NCBI RefSeq assembly: GCF_002813555.1
Contig: NZ_CP025057.1
Span: 1 to 64,000, forward strand
DNA from: Spiroplasma floricola 23-6
Lineage (GTDB): Bacteria; Bacillota_I; Bacilli_A; Mycoplasmatales; Mycoplasmataceae
Direction of reading: 5' to 3'
Length of the DNA stretch: 64,000 nucleotides
Position 1 is the stretch's first letter. Each line of letters starts with the position of its first letter. This document shows positions 12,918 to 24,609 of the stretch, piece by piece. The position numbers were made by a program, and so were the translations under genes. The notes under the pieces were generated by a model. It saw nothing but the letters and a program-made list of their open reading frames with translations. It did no database searches and was not told the origin of the DNA.

Positions 12918-13639
12918 TGAATGTAGAGAATAGTGTTTTAAATTATAAAGATCTGAAAATAATTCAAAATAATGAAATGTTTAATTTTTGTATTGATTCA
13001 GTTCTTCTTGCTAGATTTTGAAAACCTTCAAAAAAGTTTCAAAGTATTATTGATTTTGGAACTAATAATGCAATTATACCTTTGCTTTTATCTAAATATA
13101 CAAAAGCAAAAATTGTGGGAGTAGAGATTCAAAATGAAGCTTGTGAAATAGCTATAAAAAATATTGAGTTAAATAAACTTTCAGATCAAATTCAAATTAT
13201 TAATGACGATATTAAAAATTTTGCTAAAAATAAGAATAATGAATTTGATTTATTATTTTGTAATCCACCTTTTTTTAAGGTTGCAAAAAACTCTAATTTA
13301 AATAAAAGAAGTGAACTATTAACTCCTGCAAGACATGAAGTTTTTATAAAATTAGAAGAAATAATAGAAAGTGCAAAAATTGCACTTAAAAATGGTGGGC
13401 GACTGTTAATGATTCACTTAAGCGAAAGACTTGATGAAATAATATATATACTTAAAAAAAATAATTTTGCTATTAAAAGAATGCAGTTTGTATATTCAAA
13501 GAAAAATCAAGATGCTAAAAGAGTTTTAATTGAAGCTATAAATGATGGAAATGATGGTATGAAAATTTTAACTCCACTTTATATTCATAATAGTGATGGA
13601 AGTTACAAAAAAGATATTTTGGAAAAGTTCGGTGATTAA
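12917..13639 (+). CDS. tRNA1(Val) adenine-N6 methyltransferase-like protein (YfiC/YabB family)
   Basis: Class I SAM-dependent methyltransferase; 240 aa. It has an N-terminal segment with a TGA-coded Trp, a SAM-binding stretch (IIDFGTNNA, then GVEIQNEACEIA) and the adenine-N6 signature NPPF (about residue 116). In Bacillus the YabB homologue also sits after holB, which supports the assignment. The known E. coli homologue modifies A37 of tRNA-Val; the substrate here is inferred. The start overlaps the holB stop. Confidence 0.85.
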
Positions 13640-14777
13640 ATTGTTAGAACAAAATAAAAAATATATTTTGGGACTATCGGGAGGACCAGATAGTGTTTTT
13701 CTTTTTTATTATCTTCTTGATAGAGGAATAAAAAACTTTATTGCTTGTCATGTTAATTATAATTTTAGAACTGACTCTAATAAAGACTTAGCTCTTGTAA
13801 AAAAAATGTGTGAAAAAAATAATATTAAATTAATATTCAAAAATATTAATCAAAATTATTCTGAATTAAATCAGAATTTTGAATCTTGAGCTAGAAAAAT
13901 AAGATATGATTTTTTTTGCAAGGAATTAGAAAAAAATGGTGCACAAGCAATTTTAATTGCTCACAATTTGAATGATCATATAGAAACATATTTAATGCAA
14001 ACTCAAAATAATAAAAAGGTTTCTTTTTATGGTATTAGAGCTGAATCCATTTATGAAAATAAAAAAATTATAAGGCCAATTATTTCATATAAAAAGTCTT
14101 TTATCTTGAAATATCTCAAAAGTCAAAATATTTCTTACATAATTGATAGCACTAATTCGGATATAAAATATGAAAGAAATAAAATTAGAAAGAATTTAAG
14201 TGAAAAGAGTTTTGATAATTTTATAAAAGAGATTGATTTAAAAAACGAGAAGATTAAAGAATATAACATTAAAATTGACTTACTGCTAAATTCTAAAGAG
14301 TTAGATCTATTAAATTTAAATAATAATGAAGAGTGAAACGAGTATTTAATTTTTAGGTTTCTAGAATATAATGGATTAAATGTAGAAATATATTGTTCTA
14401 AAAAATCCTTTATTAAAGAAATTATAAAACAATTAAAGTCTAATAAAAGTTTTATAGAAATCTCAAAAGGAAATTTTATTTTAATGAAGGATTATAATAA
14501 ATTTAAAATAATAAATAAAAAAGAAATAAATATCTTTGAACTTAGTGATTTTGAAGATGAAAACTTTAAAAAATTTCTAATTGATAATAATATTAATGAA
14601 AATTCAAATATAATTATTACAAATAATTGAAAGAAATATCAATCTAAACTCTATGTAAATGATAAACTGCTTTCAAAGATTTATAAAAATAAAAAAGTAA
14701 ATTATTTTGAAAGATACAAAAATGTTTTAATTTTTAATAAAACAAGCAAAATAGTTTTAAATAAAATAGACATATAA
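13632..14777 (+). CDS. tilS: tRNA(Ile)-lysidine synthetase
   Basis: Converts C34 of the CAU-anticodon tRNA-Ile to lysidine so that it reads AUA, an essential codon-discrimination step. About 381 aa, with the PP-loop ATP motif SGGPDS near residue 16 and the conserved AHNLNDHIETYLMQ segment. Three or more TGA codons are Trp. Start is uncertain: I prefer GTG 13632, which follows GGAAAAG by a few bases and overlaps the previous gene; TTG 13641 and ATG 13593 are in-frame alternatives. The neighbouring ftsH matches the tilS-(hpt)-ftsH order of Bacillus, with hpt missing. Confidence 0.9.
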
Positions 14778-14816
14778 TGTTAAAATTATTTATGATATTA
14801 GAAAAACGGTGAAATA

Positions 14817-16736
14817 ATGAAAAAGAAAAAATCTGCATGATTATGACTTTTATTTATAGCGATGATAATAGTAATAGGAATTGTAATATGACAATTTATT
14901 GCTGCAACATCAGATAGACTAAGTTATAGTGATTTTCAGGATTTGATTAATAATAATAGAATAGAAGCTTCAAAAACGAGTGAAAAAATTTATAACTCTT
15001 TACATGTTATTTCAGGAGTATATACAAATTCTCAAGGAAATTCACGTAAATTTATAATTACTTTAAATAGTACACAATACAATGATTTATGAAATTCTTC
15101 AGAAGCTTTCAAAGTATTGGCACAATCTATTACTACACTAGAACAAGTAAATTCACCATATATGACACTTTTATTTAATTTATTACCAGTGGCAATATTA
15201 ATGGGATTCTTTATTTGAACATTCTCTTCTATGTCTAAAGGTGGAATGGGCGGAGGAATGTTTGGCCCAGGTAAATCTACAAGACCTAGAGAAATTAAAT
15301 CAGATGTTAAATTTACAGATGTTGCGGGAATAAATGAAGAAAAAACTGAATTAGTTGAATTAGTGGATTATTTAAAAAATCCAAATAAATATGCACAAAT
15401 GGGTGCAAGAGTTCCTAAAGGAGTTCTAATGGAAGGTCCACCAGGAACAGGAAAAACTTTACTTGCTAAAGCTGTCGCTGGAGAAGCTGGAGTTGCATTT
15501 TTCTCAATGGCAGGTTCAGAATTTGAAGAAATGTTTGTTGGGTTAGGTGCAAGTAGAGTTAGAGATCTATTTAGTGACGCAAAAAAAGCAGCACCTTGTA
15601 TTATTTTTATTGATGAAATTGATGCTGTTGGTAGAAAACGTAGTGGTGGAATGGGTTCATCAACAAATGAACAAACTTTAAACCAATTACTTGTTGAAAT
15701 GGATGGGTTTGGATCAAACTCTGGTGTTATAGTTATGGCTGCAACAAACAGAGTAGATGTGCTTGATAGTGCATTATTAAGACCTGGAAGATTTGACAGA
15801 ACTATCCAAATATCATTGCCAGATATTCGTGAAAGAGAAGATATATTAAAACTTCATGCAAGAAATAAATCAGTTTCACCTGAAATCAATTGAAAACGTA
15901 TTGCTGAAAGAACTCCTGGTTTCTCTGGAGCTCAATTAGAAAACGTTCTTAACGAAGCTGCTATTCTTGTTGTTAGAGATAAAAGAAAAATGATTACAAT
16001 AAATGATATTGATGAAGCAATCGATAGAGTTGTTGGTGGTCCTGCTAAAAAATCTAGGGCTATGACTTTACAAGATAAACAAATTGTTTCATATCACGAA
16101 GCTGGACATGCATTAATGGGATTAAAATTAGATTCTGCATCAAAAGTTCAAAAAGTAACAATTATACCTAGAGGTAATGCTGGAGGTTATACAATAATGA
16201 CTCCAAAAGATGAATCAAATTTCTCATCTAAAGAAGATTTATTTGCATCAATAGCTGGTTATCTTGGAGGTAGAGCGGCTGAAGAAATTATGTTTGGTAA
16301 AAACAAAGTTACAACAGGAGCACATGATGATTTAGATAAAGCTACAAATATTGCTAGAAGAATGGTTACACAATTTGGTATGTCTTCATTAGGACTTACA
16401 AAATATTTGACTATGCAAGAAGAATCATATGGACAAACAAAAGGTGTATATTCAGATGAGGTTGCTTATAAAATTGATACTGAGATAAACATTATTTTAG
16501 AACAATGTTATGAAACTGCAATTGAAGTTATTAATAAACATAAAGATGTTTTGGAATTAATTGCAGAATCATTGAGAGTATTAGAAACACTTACAGCTGA
16601 GCAAATTGACTATATTGATAAACATAATCAATTACCAAAAGAAGTTATTGAAGAAAAAAATAGAAAAGCAATTGAAACTAAGAAAAAAGAATCAGGAGAA
16701 ATATTAGAATTTGAACCTGATGAAGAAGTAAAATAA
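14817..16736 (+). CDS. ftsH: Membrane AAA+ zinc protease FtsH
   Basis: ATP-dependent membrane protease; 639 aa. There are two TM segments (about residues 7-25 and 118-138) flanking a small extracellular domain, then Walker A GPPGTGKT (about 207), Walker B IIFIDEID, the second region of homology with Arg fingers (LRPGRFDR) and the HEAGH zinc site (about 428). TGA-coded Trp residues occur in the first TM. The RBS is weak (CGGTGAAATA before ATG). A hairpin terminator follows immediately. Confidence 0.97.
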
Positions 16737-16763
16737 ACACTTTAGTAAAAAGTGTTTTTTTAT
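16735..16763 (+). terminator. Intrinsic terminator after ftsH
   Basis: AACACTTT (16736-16743) pairs with AAAGTGTT (16749-16756) around a 5-base loop and is followed by a T-run. The left arm overlaps the ftsH stop codon. Confidence 0.85.
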
Positions 16764-16774
16764 TGTTAAACAAG

Positions 16775-16780
16775 TATAAT
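16775..16780 (+). promoter_or_regulatory. -10 element for hslO
   Basis: A perfect TATAAT lies 33 bases before the hslO start codon and just downstream of the ftsH terminator. No convincing -35 is seen at the normal distance. Confidence 0.5.
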
Positions 16781-16812
16781 AAAATAGTTAAAATTATAAG
16801 GAGAATAAATAT

Positions 16813-17664
16813 ATGGACATGCAAATTAGAGCTTTAAGTGAAAAAAATAATGTGAAGATTTCAATAGTTGATATTACAGAAGGATTTAATGAAATAGTTA
16901 AACTTCAACAAACTAATCCTTTAGCATCTGTTGCTTTAGGAAGAACTATAATTAATAATTCTTTATTAAGTTTATCTTTAAAAGATGGAGAAAAAATGAC
17001 ATCAAATATAAATGGAATGGGATTAGGGGGTACAATTATTGCTGAATTTCAAGATAAAAATTTCAGAGGTTATATTCAAATACCCAATTTTGAAGTTGAG
17101 AAAATAGAAAAAGACAATGGTAGTCCCTTATCACAAGTTATAGGAACACAAGGTTTTTTGCAAGTCTCAAGAGATAATGGTGAAAAACAACCATATGTTT
17201 CAAGAGTAGAATTAGTTTCTGGAGAAGTAAATTTGGATTTTATGTATTATTTACAAAAAAGTGATCAAATACATTCATTAATAAGTTCAACAGTAAAAGT
17301 TGCAGATGATGGAACAATTGAAAAAGCATGTGGAATAATAATTCAAATGTTACCAGGATTTGTTGATGAGAATATTGACTTTATAGAAGAAAAAGTAGGT
17401 TCTCTTGATCACTTAGTAAAAACTTTAGTGGGTACAACAAATTATGAAGCTTTAATAAAAGATATTTGTGATGATGCGCAAATTTTAAATGTTGGAGAAT
17501 TAAAATTCCAATGTACTTGTAATATTGAAAAAGTAATGGATTCTATAAAAATGTTAGGAGAAGAAGAAATTAAAAAAATTATTGAAGAAGGTGAAATGGT
17601 AGAAGTAGTTTGTGACTTTTGTAAAAAACAATATAATGTAAAATCCGAAGAAATTAGTAAATAA
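16813..17664 (+). CDS. hslO: Redox-regulated chaperone Hsp33
   Basis: Cytosolic holdase activated by oxidation; 283 aa, family length. The C-terminal redox switch has the expected CXC (CTC, about residue 234) and CXXC (CDFC, about 266) separated by about 31 residues, which bind zinc when reduced and form disulfides on oxidation. The N-terminal fold shows conserved LQQTNPLASVALGRT and GLGGTIIAEF. Its own promoter after the ftsH terminator suggests separate transcription. Confidence 0.95.
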   Translation: MDMQIRALSEKNNVKISIVDITEGFNEIVKLQQTNPLASVALGRTIINNSLLSLSLKDGEKMTSNINGMGLGGTIIAEFQDKNFRGYIQIPNFEVEKIEKDNGSPLSQVIGTQGFLQVSRDNGEKQPYVSRVELVSGEVNLDFMYYLQKSDQIHSLISSTVKVADDGTIEKACGIIIQMLPGFVDENIDFIEEKVGSLDHLVKTLVGTTNYEALIKDICDDAQILNVGELKFQCTCNIEKVMDSIKMLGEEEIKKIIEEGEMVEVVCDFCKKQYNVKSEEISK

Positions 17665-17716
17665 TCTATGATAAAATTAGTTTGGTGTATTTAAGTTCTA
17701 TATTAGGGAGATTAAT

Positions 17717-18682
17717 ATGGAAGATAAAAATTTAAAGCAACCTTCATCAAAAAAAGAAAAAGTTGCTAAAAAGGCTAAAGACACTGCAAGTTTAGAAAAG
17801 CCTCGTTTAAGAGAATTTGAACATATTCAGTTACCAGTTGTAACTGAAGAAGGTGTTAAAGGATTAAAACAAAAAAATAAAATCCAAAAGCAAAATACTG
17901 CAAAGTATTCAAAACAAATTTTAGAGGGTAAAATAGTTTCTACAACAGGCAATAAACCTGAAATAGAAAAAAATGTTATTGAGTTATACAACGTAAAAAG
18001 ATGATATGTAACTGGAGATATGTTAACTCCTGTGTTGCGTGGTGTGGACTTGAAACTTGAAAAGGGTAAATTTATTGTAATTCTAGGACCATCTGGTTCA
18101 GGAAAAACAACTTTATTAAATACAATCTCAGGATTGGATAAAACATCTGAGGGTGATGTTTTTGTTCTAGGTAATAACTTGTCTTTATTAAAAGACTCAC
18201 ATTTAACAAAGTTCCGTAGAGAAAATGTTGGATTTATTTTTCAACAATATAATCTACTTTCAAACTTAACTGCAAAAGAAAATGCAGAAGTTGGAGAAAA
18301 TCTAAGTAAATCAAAAGATAATAAAATGTCAATTGAAGAGATCTTTAAAACAATTGGTATGGAAGAACAAATGAATAAATATCCACACCAAATGTCAGGA
18401 GGGCAACAACAAAGGGTTTCAATTGCTAGAGCACTAGCTAAAAACCCAGAAATTCTATTTGGTGATGAACCAACTGGAGCTCTTGACGAAGAAATGGGTA
18501 GAAAAGTACTAGAAATTTTAGTTGATGTTAAAGAAAAATATAACACAACTGTAATTATTGTTACTCACAATCCAAATATTAGTGAAATTGGAGACACCGT
18601 AATTCATGTTAGAAATGGTTTAATTGATGAAATTAAACATAATGCTAAACCAAAAAGACCTTCAGATATTGATTGATCTTAA
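17717..18682 (+). CDS. ABC transporter ATP-binding protein with a charged N-terminal extension
   Basis: ABC ATPase of the LolD/MacB/FtsE group; 321 aa. Residues 1 to about 90 form a Lys/Glu/Gln-rich, probably disordered extension without any TM segment. The ATPase domain follows, with GPSGSGKTT (Walker A, about residue 125), FQQYNLL (Q-loop), MSGGQQQR (signature, about 228), LFGDEPTGALD (Walker B) and the switch His in VTHN. Two TGA codons are Trp, the second just before the TAA stop. No permease gene is adjacent and a terminator follows, so its membrane partner (probably an FtsX/MacB-type permease) must be encoded elsewhere; the substrate is unknown. Confidence 0.85.
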
Positions 18683-18688
18683 AAATTT

Positions 18689-18725
18689 AACTATAAAGCA
18701 ACTCAATTGCTTTGTAGTTTTTTTA
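18689..18725 (+). terminator. Intrinsic terminator after the ABC ATPase gene
   Basis: AACTATAAAGCAA (18689-18701) pairs with TTGCTTTGTAGTT (18707-18719), with one internal mismatch, followed by TTTTTT. Confidence 0.85.
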
Positions 18726-18780
18726 TCTTAAAAGGTTTTAAAAAAGTATATAATTATATTTGTTAAAGGTGGGAAAAAAT

Positions 18781-19095
18781 ATGCCAATTTTTACTTTCAA
18801 AGGTGTAAGCCAAAATGAAGTTAATAAATATTTTGAAAAAATAGAAGAGCTAGCATCAATTATTGATACTGATATTAAAAAAATTGTATTTTGACATGAT
18901 CCAAGCATATTGATTGCAAATGGTTATGAAAAAAATGCAATTGAAATAAGCATAAAGTGAATAGCAAGACCATCAAAACAAGAAGCAGTTGCTAAACATA
19001 TTCAAAGTTTCTTTGCAAATATATCTAAAAATATCTATGTAACATTTCGTGAACTTAATAGTTTTTTATATTTAAATGGAGAATGTGTAGGTTAA
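18781..19095 (+). CDS. DUF1904-like small protein
   Basis: 104 aa, split by two TGA (Trp) codons and therefore easy to miss. It begins MPIFTFKGVSQNEV, follows the RBS AAGGTGGGA, and ends on TAATG shared with dus. The start (MPxxxFKGV), the internal aromatic IKWIARP and the final YLNGE region resemble the DUF1904 family of firmicutes, whose function is unknown. Coupled translation with dus and lysS suggests expression with tRNA-related genes, but no function can be assigned. A TATAAT at 18749-18754 is a plausible promoter for this three- or four-gene unit. Confidence 0.8.
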
Positions 19096-20081
19096 TGAAA
19101 ATTAAAAATATTGATATTAAAGGTCAAGTCTTTTTAGGTCCTATGGCAGGAACTACTAATGCTGCCTTTAGAATTATTTGCAAAGAAAAGGGAGCATCTT
19201 TAGTTTATGCTGAAATGGTTAGTACAGAAGGTTTAGTTCATAATAATCAAAAAACTAAAACTATGATAGAAGTATCTGAATTAGAACATCCTATTACTCT
19301 ACAAATTTTTGGTTTTGATGTTAACTCATTTGTTGAAGGTGCAAAAATAGTTGAAGAATTTTCAGAATGTGATGTTATTGATATAAATATGGGCTGTCCT
19401 GCACCAAAAGTAGCTCTAAGAAGTCAAGCTGGAGCAAATTTATTGAAATATCCAGAAAGAGTTGGAGAAGTAATAAAAGCTGTTGTGAAGAATACATCAA
19501 AACCAGTTACTGTTAAAATGAGAATTGGTTGAGATGAAGATAATAAAAATGTTGTTGAACTTGCAAAAATAGCAGAAGCAAATGGAGCAAGTGCAATTGC
19601 AGTTCATGGTAGAACTAGAAATCAATTTTATAATGGTAAAGCAGATTGAAGCTGAATTAAAAAAGTAAAGCAAGCAGTTAAAATCCCAGTTATTGGCAAT
19701 GGTGATGTAACTGATGGACCATCAGCAAAAGCAATGATTGAAGAAACTGGATGTGATGGAATAATGATAGCAAGAGCTGCACAAGGTAATCCATGAGTCT
19801 TTAGAGAAATTCAACATTATTTGGATACTGGAGAATTTTTAGAAAAACCAACATATAAAGAGTGAAAAGAAACTGTTCTAAGACATGCAAATCTTTTAAT
19901 TGAGATGCGTGGAGAAGAGTTTGCAATTAGAGAAATGAGAAAGCAACTTCTTTGATACTTAGGAACATTAGGTAGTGATTTGTTAATAAAAGAAATGAAA
20001 CAAAAAGCTACTGCTATTGAGTCTTTAGAAGATATTAATAATATATTTGCAATTTATGAAAATAAGAATTTAGGAGAATAA
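19095..20081 (+). CDS. dus: tRNA-dihydrouridine synthase
   Basis: FMN-dependent enzyme reducing uridines in the tRNA D-loop; 328 aa. The TIM-barrel signatures are LGPMAGTTNAAFR (N-terminal FMN phosphate region), INMGCPAPKV (catalytic Cys, about residue 100), VKMRIG, AVHGRTR and GNGDV. I chose ATG 19095, which overlaps the preceding stop (TAATG), rather than an in-frame ATG 12 bases upstream. lysS follows after 4 bases, the dus-lysS order known from Bacillus. Confidence 0.95.
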
Positions 20082-20085
20082 AAAA

Positions 20086-21593
<1,508 letters not shown>

Positions 21594-21594
<1 letters not shown>

Positions 21595-22601
21595 TGAAAT
21601 ATGGTATAGGTTTAGGTTATGTTTCTAAATTAAATTTTCAAGAAACTATTGAAGGAATAGAATACATTAAAGAAAATATATTCTCATCTTTAAAAAAGAA
21701 ATTCAATTTAATAAATATATCTAGTGGTTTAATAACAAATAAATATATATGGTTAAACGATGATTTTCAGCAAACAAAAAGATCAATTGATTTTGATATT
21801 TTAAGTCAAAATGAATATGGGGAAATAATTCAAGCAAATAATAAATGAAGAAGATATTTTTTAAAAAATTTTGAAGAAACTAATGAAAATATAAAAGGAA
21901 TAATTACAACATTTATTTCAGTTAATAGAGATAATATTTTGGATAATGTTAATTCTTTAATATTTGAAGAAATAGGTTTAGAAATTCTTTGCAATGAAGT
22001 TAATATGGAAGAATTAAATAAAAGTTTAATTGATATTTATAAAATAATTTGCACAATAGATTCTAAAATAAGTGCTCAGTTTGAATCTTTAAATGAGTTT
22101 CATTTTTCCAAAACTCTTACATTTATCACTTATAAAAAATTAAAAGAACTTTATCCTTTTTTAACATTTTCAGAGAGATTAAATAAGTTTGGTAAAGATA
22201 ATGGAAGCTTTGTAATTCAAGATTATGCTGAAAAAATATTTAATCAAAAAAATGTTGTTCAATTCTCAGAAGATGTTTTTAATCTAAAGACTTATTCAAA
22301 ATTATATGTATATAATGGAGAATGTGAAAAAGCTATTTCTATAGCTTATGCAGGATTTCAAGTTGATAGAAAAACTCTTAAAAATCAAAATCTTATCCTT
22401 AAAGAAAACAGTAAAATTAATAATGAATATAATCACTTGATAAAGTCAAATGAATTGCCTCTAACTTTATCTATGGGTATTTTTACAAATAGAGTAGTTA
22501 TGACAATTCTTGAAAAACAACATATCGGAGAGGTTCACTCATCTATATGAGGTAATGATTTTATAGAATATTGCAAAATAAATAATATTAAAATACTTTA
22601 A
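21594..22601 (+). CDS. AsnA-like (aspartate-ammonia ligase fold) protein, catalytic motifs eroded
   Basis: 335 aa, close to the 330 aa of E. coli AsnA, which makes asparagine from aspartate and ammonia on a class II synthetase fold. Recognisable correspondences are LNDDFQQTKRSIDFD (AsnA LNDNLNG...PVSFD), NKWRR (AKWKR), FHFSKTLTFITYKKLKELYP, QVDRKTLKNQ (RVD...LK.Q) and KQHIGEVHSSIW. Motifs that normally line the active site are altered: GGGIGQSR becomes SMGIFTNR, SSMGIRVD becomes AYAGFQVD, and the RAPDYDDW and NGDI blocks are not visible. The frame is intact and translationally coupled to lysS, so it looks like a maintained paralogue rather than debris. Whether it still makes asparagine is doubtful. 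Confidence 0.7.
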
Positions 22602-22623
22602 TCACATTTAGCTGTGATTTTTT
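22600..22623 (+). terminator. Intrinsic terminator after the AsnA-like gene
   Basis: AATCACA (22600-22606) pairs with TGTGATT (22613-22619) with a 6-base loop, followed by T residues. It ends the DUF1904-dus-lysS-asnA-like unit. Confidence 0.8.
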
Positions 22624-22647
22624 ATTTATAATTAAGATGGTGATAAA

Positions 22648-23247
22648 ATGGTATCTTTAATAATTGTAGCTAATGGAGCAAGCCAAAGATTTGGTGAAAA
22701 TAAAATGTTAATAAAAATAGAAAATGATTTTTTAATAAATAAAACAATTAAATGTTTTGAACAAATTAAAGAAATTAAAGAAATTATTTTAGTTTCTAAT
22801 GAAGAAATTTTTAATAGAGTAAAAAATAAAAAAACTCTTTTTGTAAATGGAGGTTTAACACGAACTGAATCAGTTAAAAAAGGATTGGAAAAAGTAAGTC
22901 AAGATTTTGTTTTAATTCATGATGGTGCAAGACCTTATGTTTCAAAAAAAATTATAGACTCTATAATAAGTAATTTAAAAGAAAATGATTGTGTAGTTCC
23001 TGTTTTAAAAGTTACAAATTGTTTAAAAAAAATTACTAATAATAAAGTTGAAACAGTTAATCGAGACAACTATGTACAATCACAAACACCTCAGGGATTT
23101 AAAACTGCAATTATTAAAAAAGCATTAAAAAATAATTTTTCTGACTTCTATGATGATTGTCAAATTATTGAAAATATGGAATATAAAATTAAATTTATTG
23201 AAGGAGATGAAAAAAACAAAAAAATCACCTTTATAAATGATTTATAG
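22648..23247 (+). CDS. ispD: 2-C-methyl-D-erythritol 4-phosphate cytidylyltransferase (IspD)
   Basis: Transfers CMP to methylerythritol phosphate in the non-mevalonate isoprenoid pathway; 199 aa, slightly short. The nucleotide-binding start NGASQRFGENKM shows the Arg and Lys expected in GxxxRxGxxxK. GGLTRTESVKKGL, HDGARPYV, QTPQGF and DDCQIIENMEYKIKFIEG match the family in order. TarI-type cytidylyltransferases are related, but the motif set fits IspD better. It stands alone between terminators and the rpsF operon; other pathway genes are not in this window. Confidence 0.75.
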   Translation: MVSLIIVANGASQRFGENKMLIKIENDFLINKTIKCFEQIKEIKEIILVSNEEIFNRVKNKKTLFVNGGLTRTESVKKGLEKVSQDFVLIHDGARPYVSKKIIDSIISNLKENDCVVPVLKVTNCLKKITNNKVETVNRDNYVQSQTPQGFKTAIIKKALKNNFSDFYDDCQIIENMEYKIKFIEGDEKNKKITFINDL

Positions 23248-23269
23248 TTAAAATACTGTTTAAATAAGA

Positions 23270-23299
23270 TTGCAAATATTGTTACTTTTACTATATAAT
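23270..23299 (+). promoter_or_regulatory. Promoter of rpsF-ssb-rpsR
   Basis: TTGCAA (23270-23275) and TATAAT (23294-23299) are separated by 18 bases. Transcription would start near 23306, just ahead of the structured leader. Confidence 0.7.
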
Positions 23300-23307
23300 A
23301 AATAAGC

Positions 23308-23363
23308 GAGTTAATTTTTTAATTAACTCCTTGCCTTTAAATAGGCCAAAAGACCATAAGGAG
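23308..23363 (+). promoter_or_regulatory. rpsF leader: S6:S18-type autoregulatory element with a competing hairpin
   Basis: CTCCTT (23327-23332) pairs with AAGGAG (23358-23363), hiding the rpsF Shine-Dalgarno. Inside, GCCT/AGGC (23333-23336/23343-23346) forms a second helix and GACCAT lies in the single-stranded side. This layout resembles the known S6:S18-binding leader of rpsF operons. Upstream, GAGTTAATT (23308-23316) can pair with AATTAACTC (23321-23329), which uses the same CTC and would free the Shine-Dalgarno. The switch is inferred from pairing only. Confidence 0.6.
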
Positions 23364-23371
23364 ATAGAAAT

Positions 23372-23839
23372 ATGATTAGAAAATACGAAGTAATGTACAT
23401 TATCGATCAAGATACAACAGATGTAAAAGCTGTTCAAAAAAAATTACATGATGTTCTTATTGCTAATGGTGGAAAAATATTAGAATCAGAAGACTGAGGA
23501 CTAAAAGATTTCGCTTATTTAATTAAGAAAAAAAGAAAAGGTTATTACTCAGTGGTAATTGTTGAAACTGATTCAGCAAATATTAATGAATTTGAACGTA
23601 TATCAAGAATTGATAAAAATGTTGTTAGGTATCAAGTAATTAACACAGAAAATGAAAAAAAATACATTCAATCAACAAAATTATCTAAAACAGATATGTC
23701 AAAATTTAAAGAAGAGAAAAAACCTTCAAGAGGATTCGATAAAAGAATGCCAAGAAGAGAAGATAATAATTCAGAAGAAACAAAATCAACTACTTTTAAA
23801 AAGCCAGCAGCTAAAAAAGTTGAAGAAAAAGAAGCTTAA
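23372..23839 (+). CDS. rpsF: 30S ribosomal protein S6
   Basis: Binds 16S rRNA with S18; 155 aa, longer than the usual 95-100. The core (MIRKYEVMYIID to about residue 100) is followed by a 50-residue Lys/Glu-rich tail that is probably disordered, as in several mollicutes. TGA at about 23495 is Trp. It heads the rpsF-ssb-rpsR operon. AAGGAG of its RBS is part of the leader structure. Confidence 0.95.
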
Positions 23840-23860
23840 TAGCTTCAAGGGAGAAGTCAA

Positions 23861-24307
23861 ATGAATTCAGTAAACCTAATTGGAAGAATAACAAAAGATC
23901 CAGAATTAAGAAGTTCATCAAATAGTAAATCATTTGTTGCATTTACATTAGCTGTAAATGAATTTTCTGGAGGGAATCAATTTACACAATTTATTCCTTG
24001 TTTTGCTTGAGAAAAAACTGCAGAAAATCTTGCAAAATTTGTTAAAAAAGGTGCTCAAATTTCTGTAGAGGGAGCAATTAATGTTAGACAAGAAAATAAT
24101 AATGGACAATTTTCACAAATTGTTACAGTTAGAGCTAACAGAATTGAATTTTTGGGTGGTACTGGAAATAATCAAACAATGACAAACAATTCATTTGATT
24201 CAACTCAACCAAAACAATCAACTCAGGGGCCATCAAATAACTTTGATTTTGATTTAATAGATGATGCAAAACCAAATGATGATGATTCAATTTTATGAGA
24301 AGACTAA
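23861..24307 (+). CDS. ssb: Single-stranded DNA-binding protein
   Basis: Protects single-stranded DNA in replication and repair; 148 aa. OB-fold start MNSVNLIGRITKDPELR is typical. A Gln/Asn-rich linker follows, and the acidic tip ends DDDSILWED, with Trp encoded by TGA, in place of the usual DDDIPF tail that recruits partner proteins. AAGGGAGAAG precedes the ATG. It lies between rpsF and rpsR, the standard order. Confidence 0.96.
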
Positions 24308-24325
24308 TATAGGAGGAAAAAAATA

Positions 24326-24547
24326 ATGAAAAAATTTGTAAGAAGAAAAAAAGTTAATTTTTTTGCTAAAAATAAAATAGATTATATTGATTATAAAGAT
24401 GTAGATTTATTGAAAAAATTTATTTCAGCTAATGGACAAATCTTGCCAAAAAGAATTACTGGTACATCTCCAAAACATCAAAGAATGTTAGCTGTAGCAA
24501 TTAAAAGAGCAAGAAGCATGGGATTATTACCTTTTGTAATTCAATAA
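24326..24547 (+). CDS. rpsR: 30S ribosomal protein S18
   Basis: Small-subunit protein partnering S6; 73 aa, family length. The conserved [35 protein letters not shown] and LPF segments are all visible. RBS AGGAGG lies 10 bases upstream of the ATG. A terminator follows directly. Confidence 0.97.
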   Translation: MKKFVRRKKVNFFAKNKIDYIDYKDVDLLKKFISANGQILPKRITGTSPKHQRMLAVAIKRARSMGLLPFVIQ

Positions 24548-24557
24548 TAAATTATTC

Positions 24558-24580
24558 AAACACCAACAAGGTGTTTTTTT
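24558..24580 (+). terminator. Intrinsic terminator after rpsR
   Basis: AAACACC (24558-24564) pairs with GGTGTTT (24570-24576) around a 5-base loop, followed by a T-run. Confidence 0.85.
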
Positions 24581-24583
24581 ATT

Positions 24584-24592
24584 TGTTATAAT
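24584..24592 (+). promoter_or_regulatory. Extended -10 promoter for rplI-dnaB
   Basis: TGTTATAAT is an exact extended -10 element 18 bases before the rplI start and just past the rpsR terminator. The likely start site lies close to the RBS (AAAGGTG), leaving almost no leader. Confidence 0.6.
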
Positions 24593-24609
24593 TATAAAGG
24601 TGAAAAAAA

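Noticed and set aside
23652..23864. Alternative-frame ORF inside rpsF
   Set aside because: It is a shadow of the Lys-rich S6 tail in an A-rich sequence, with no RBS.
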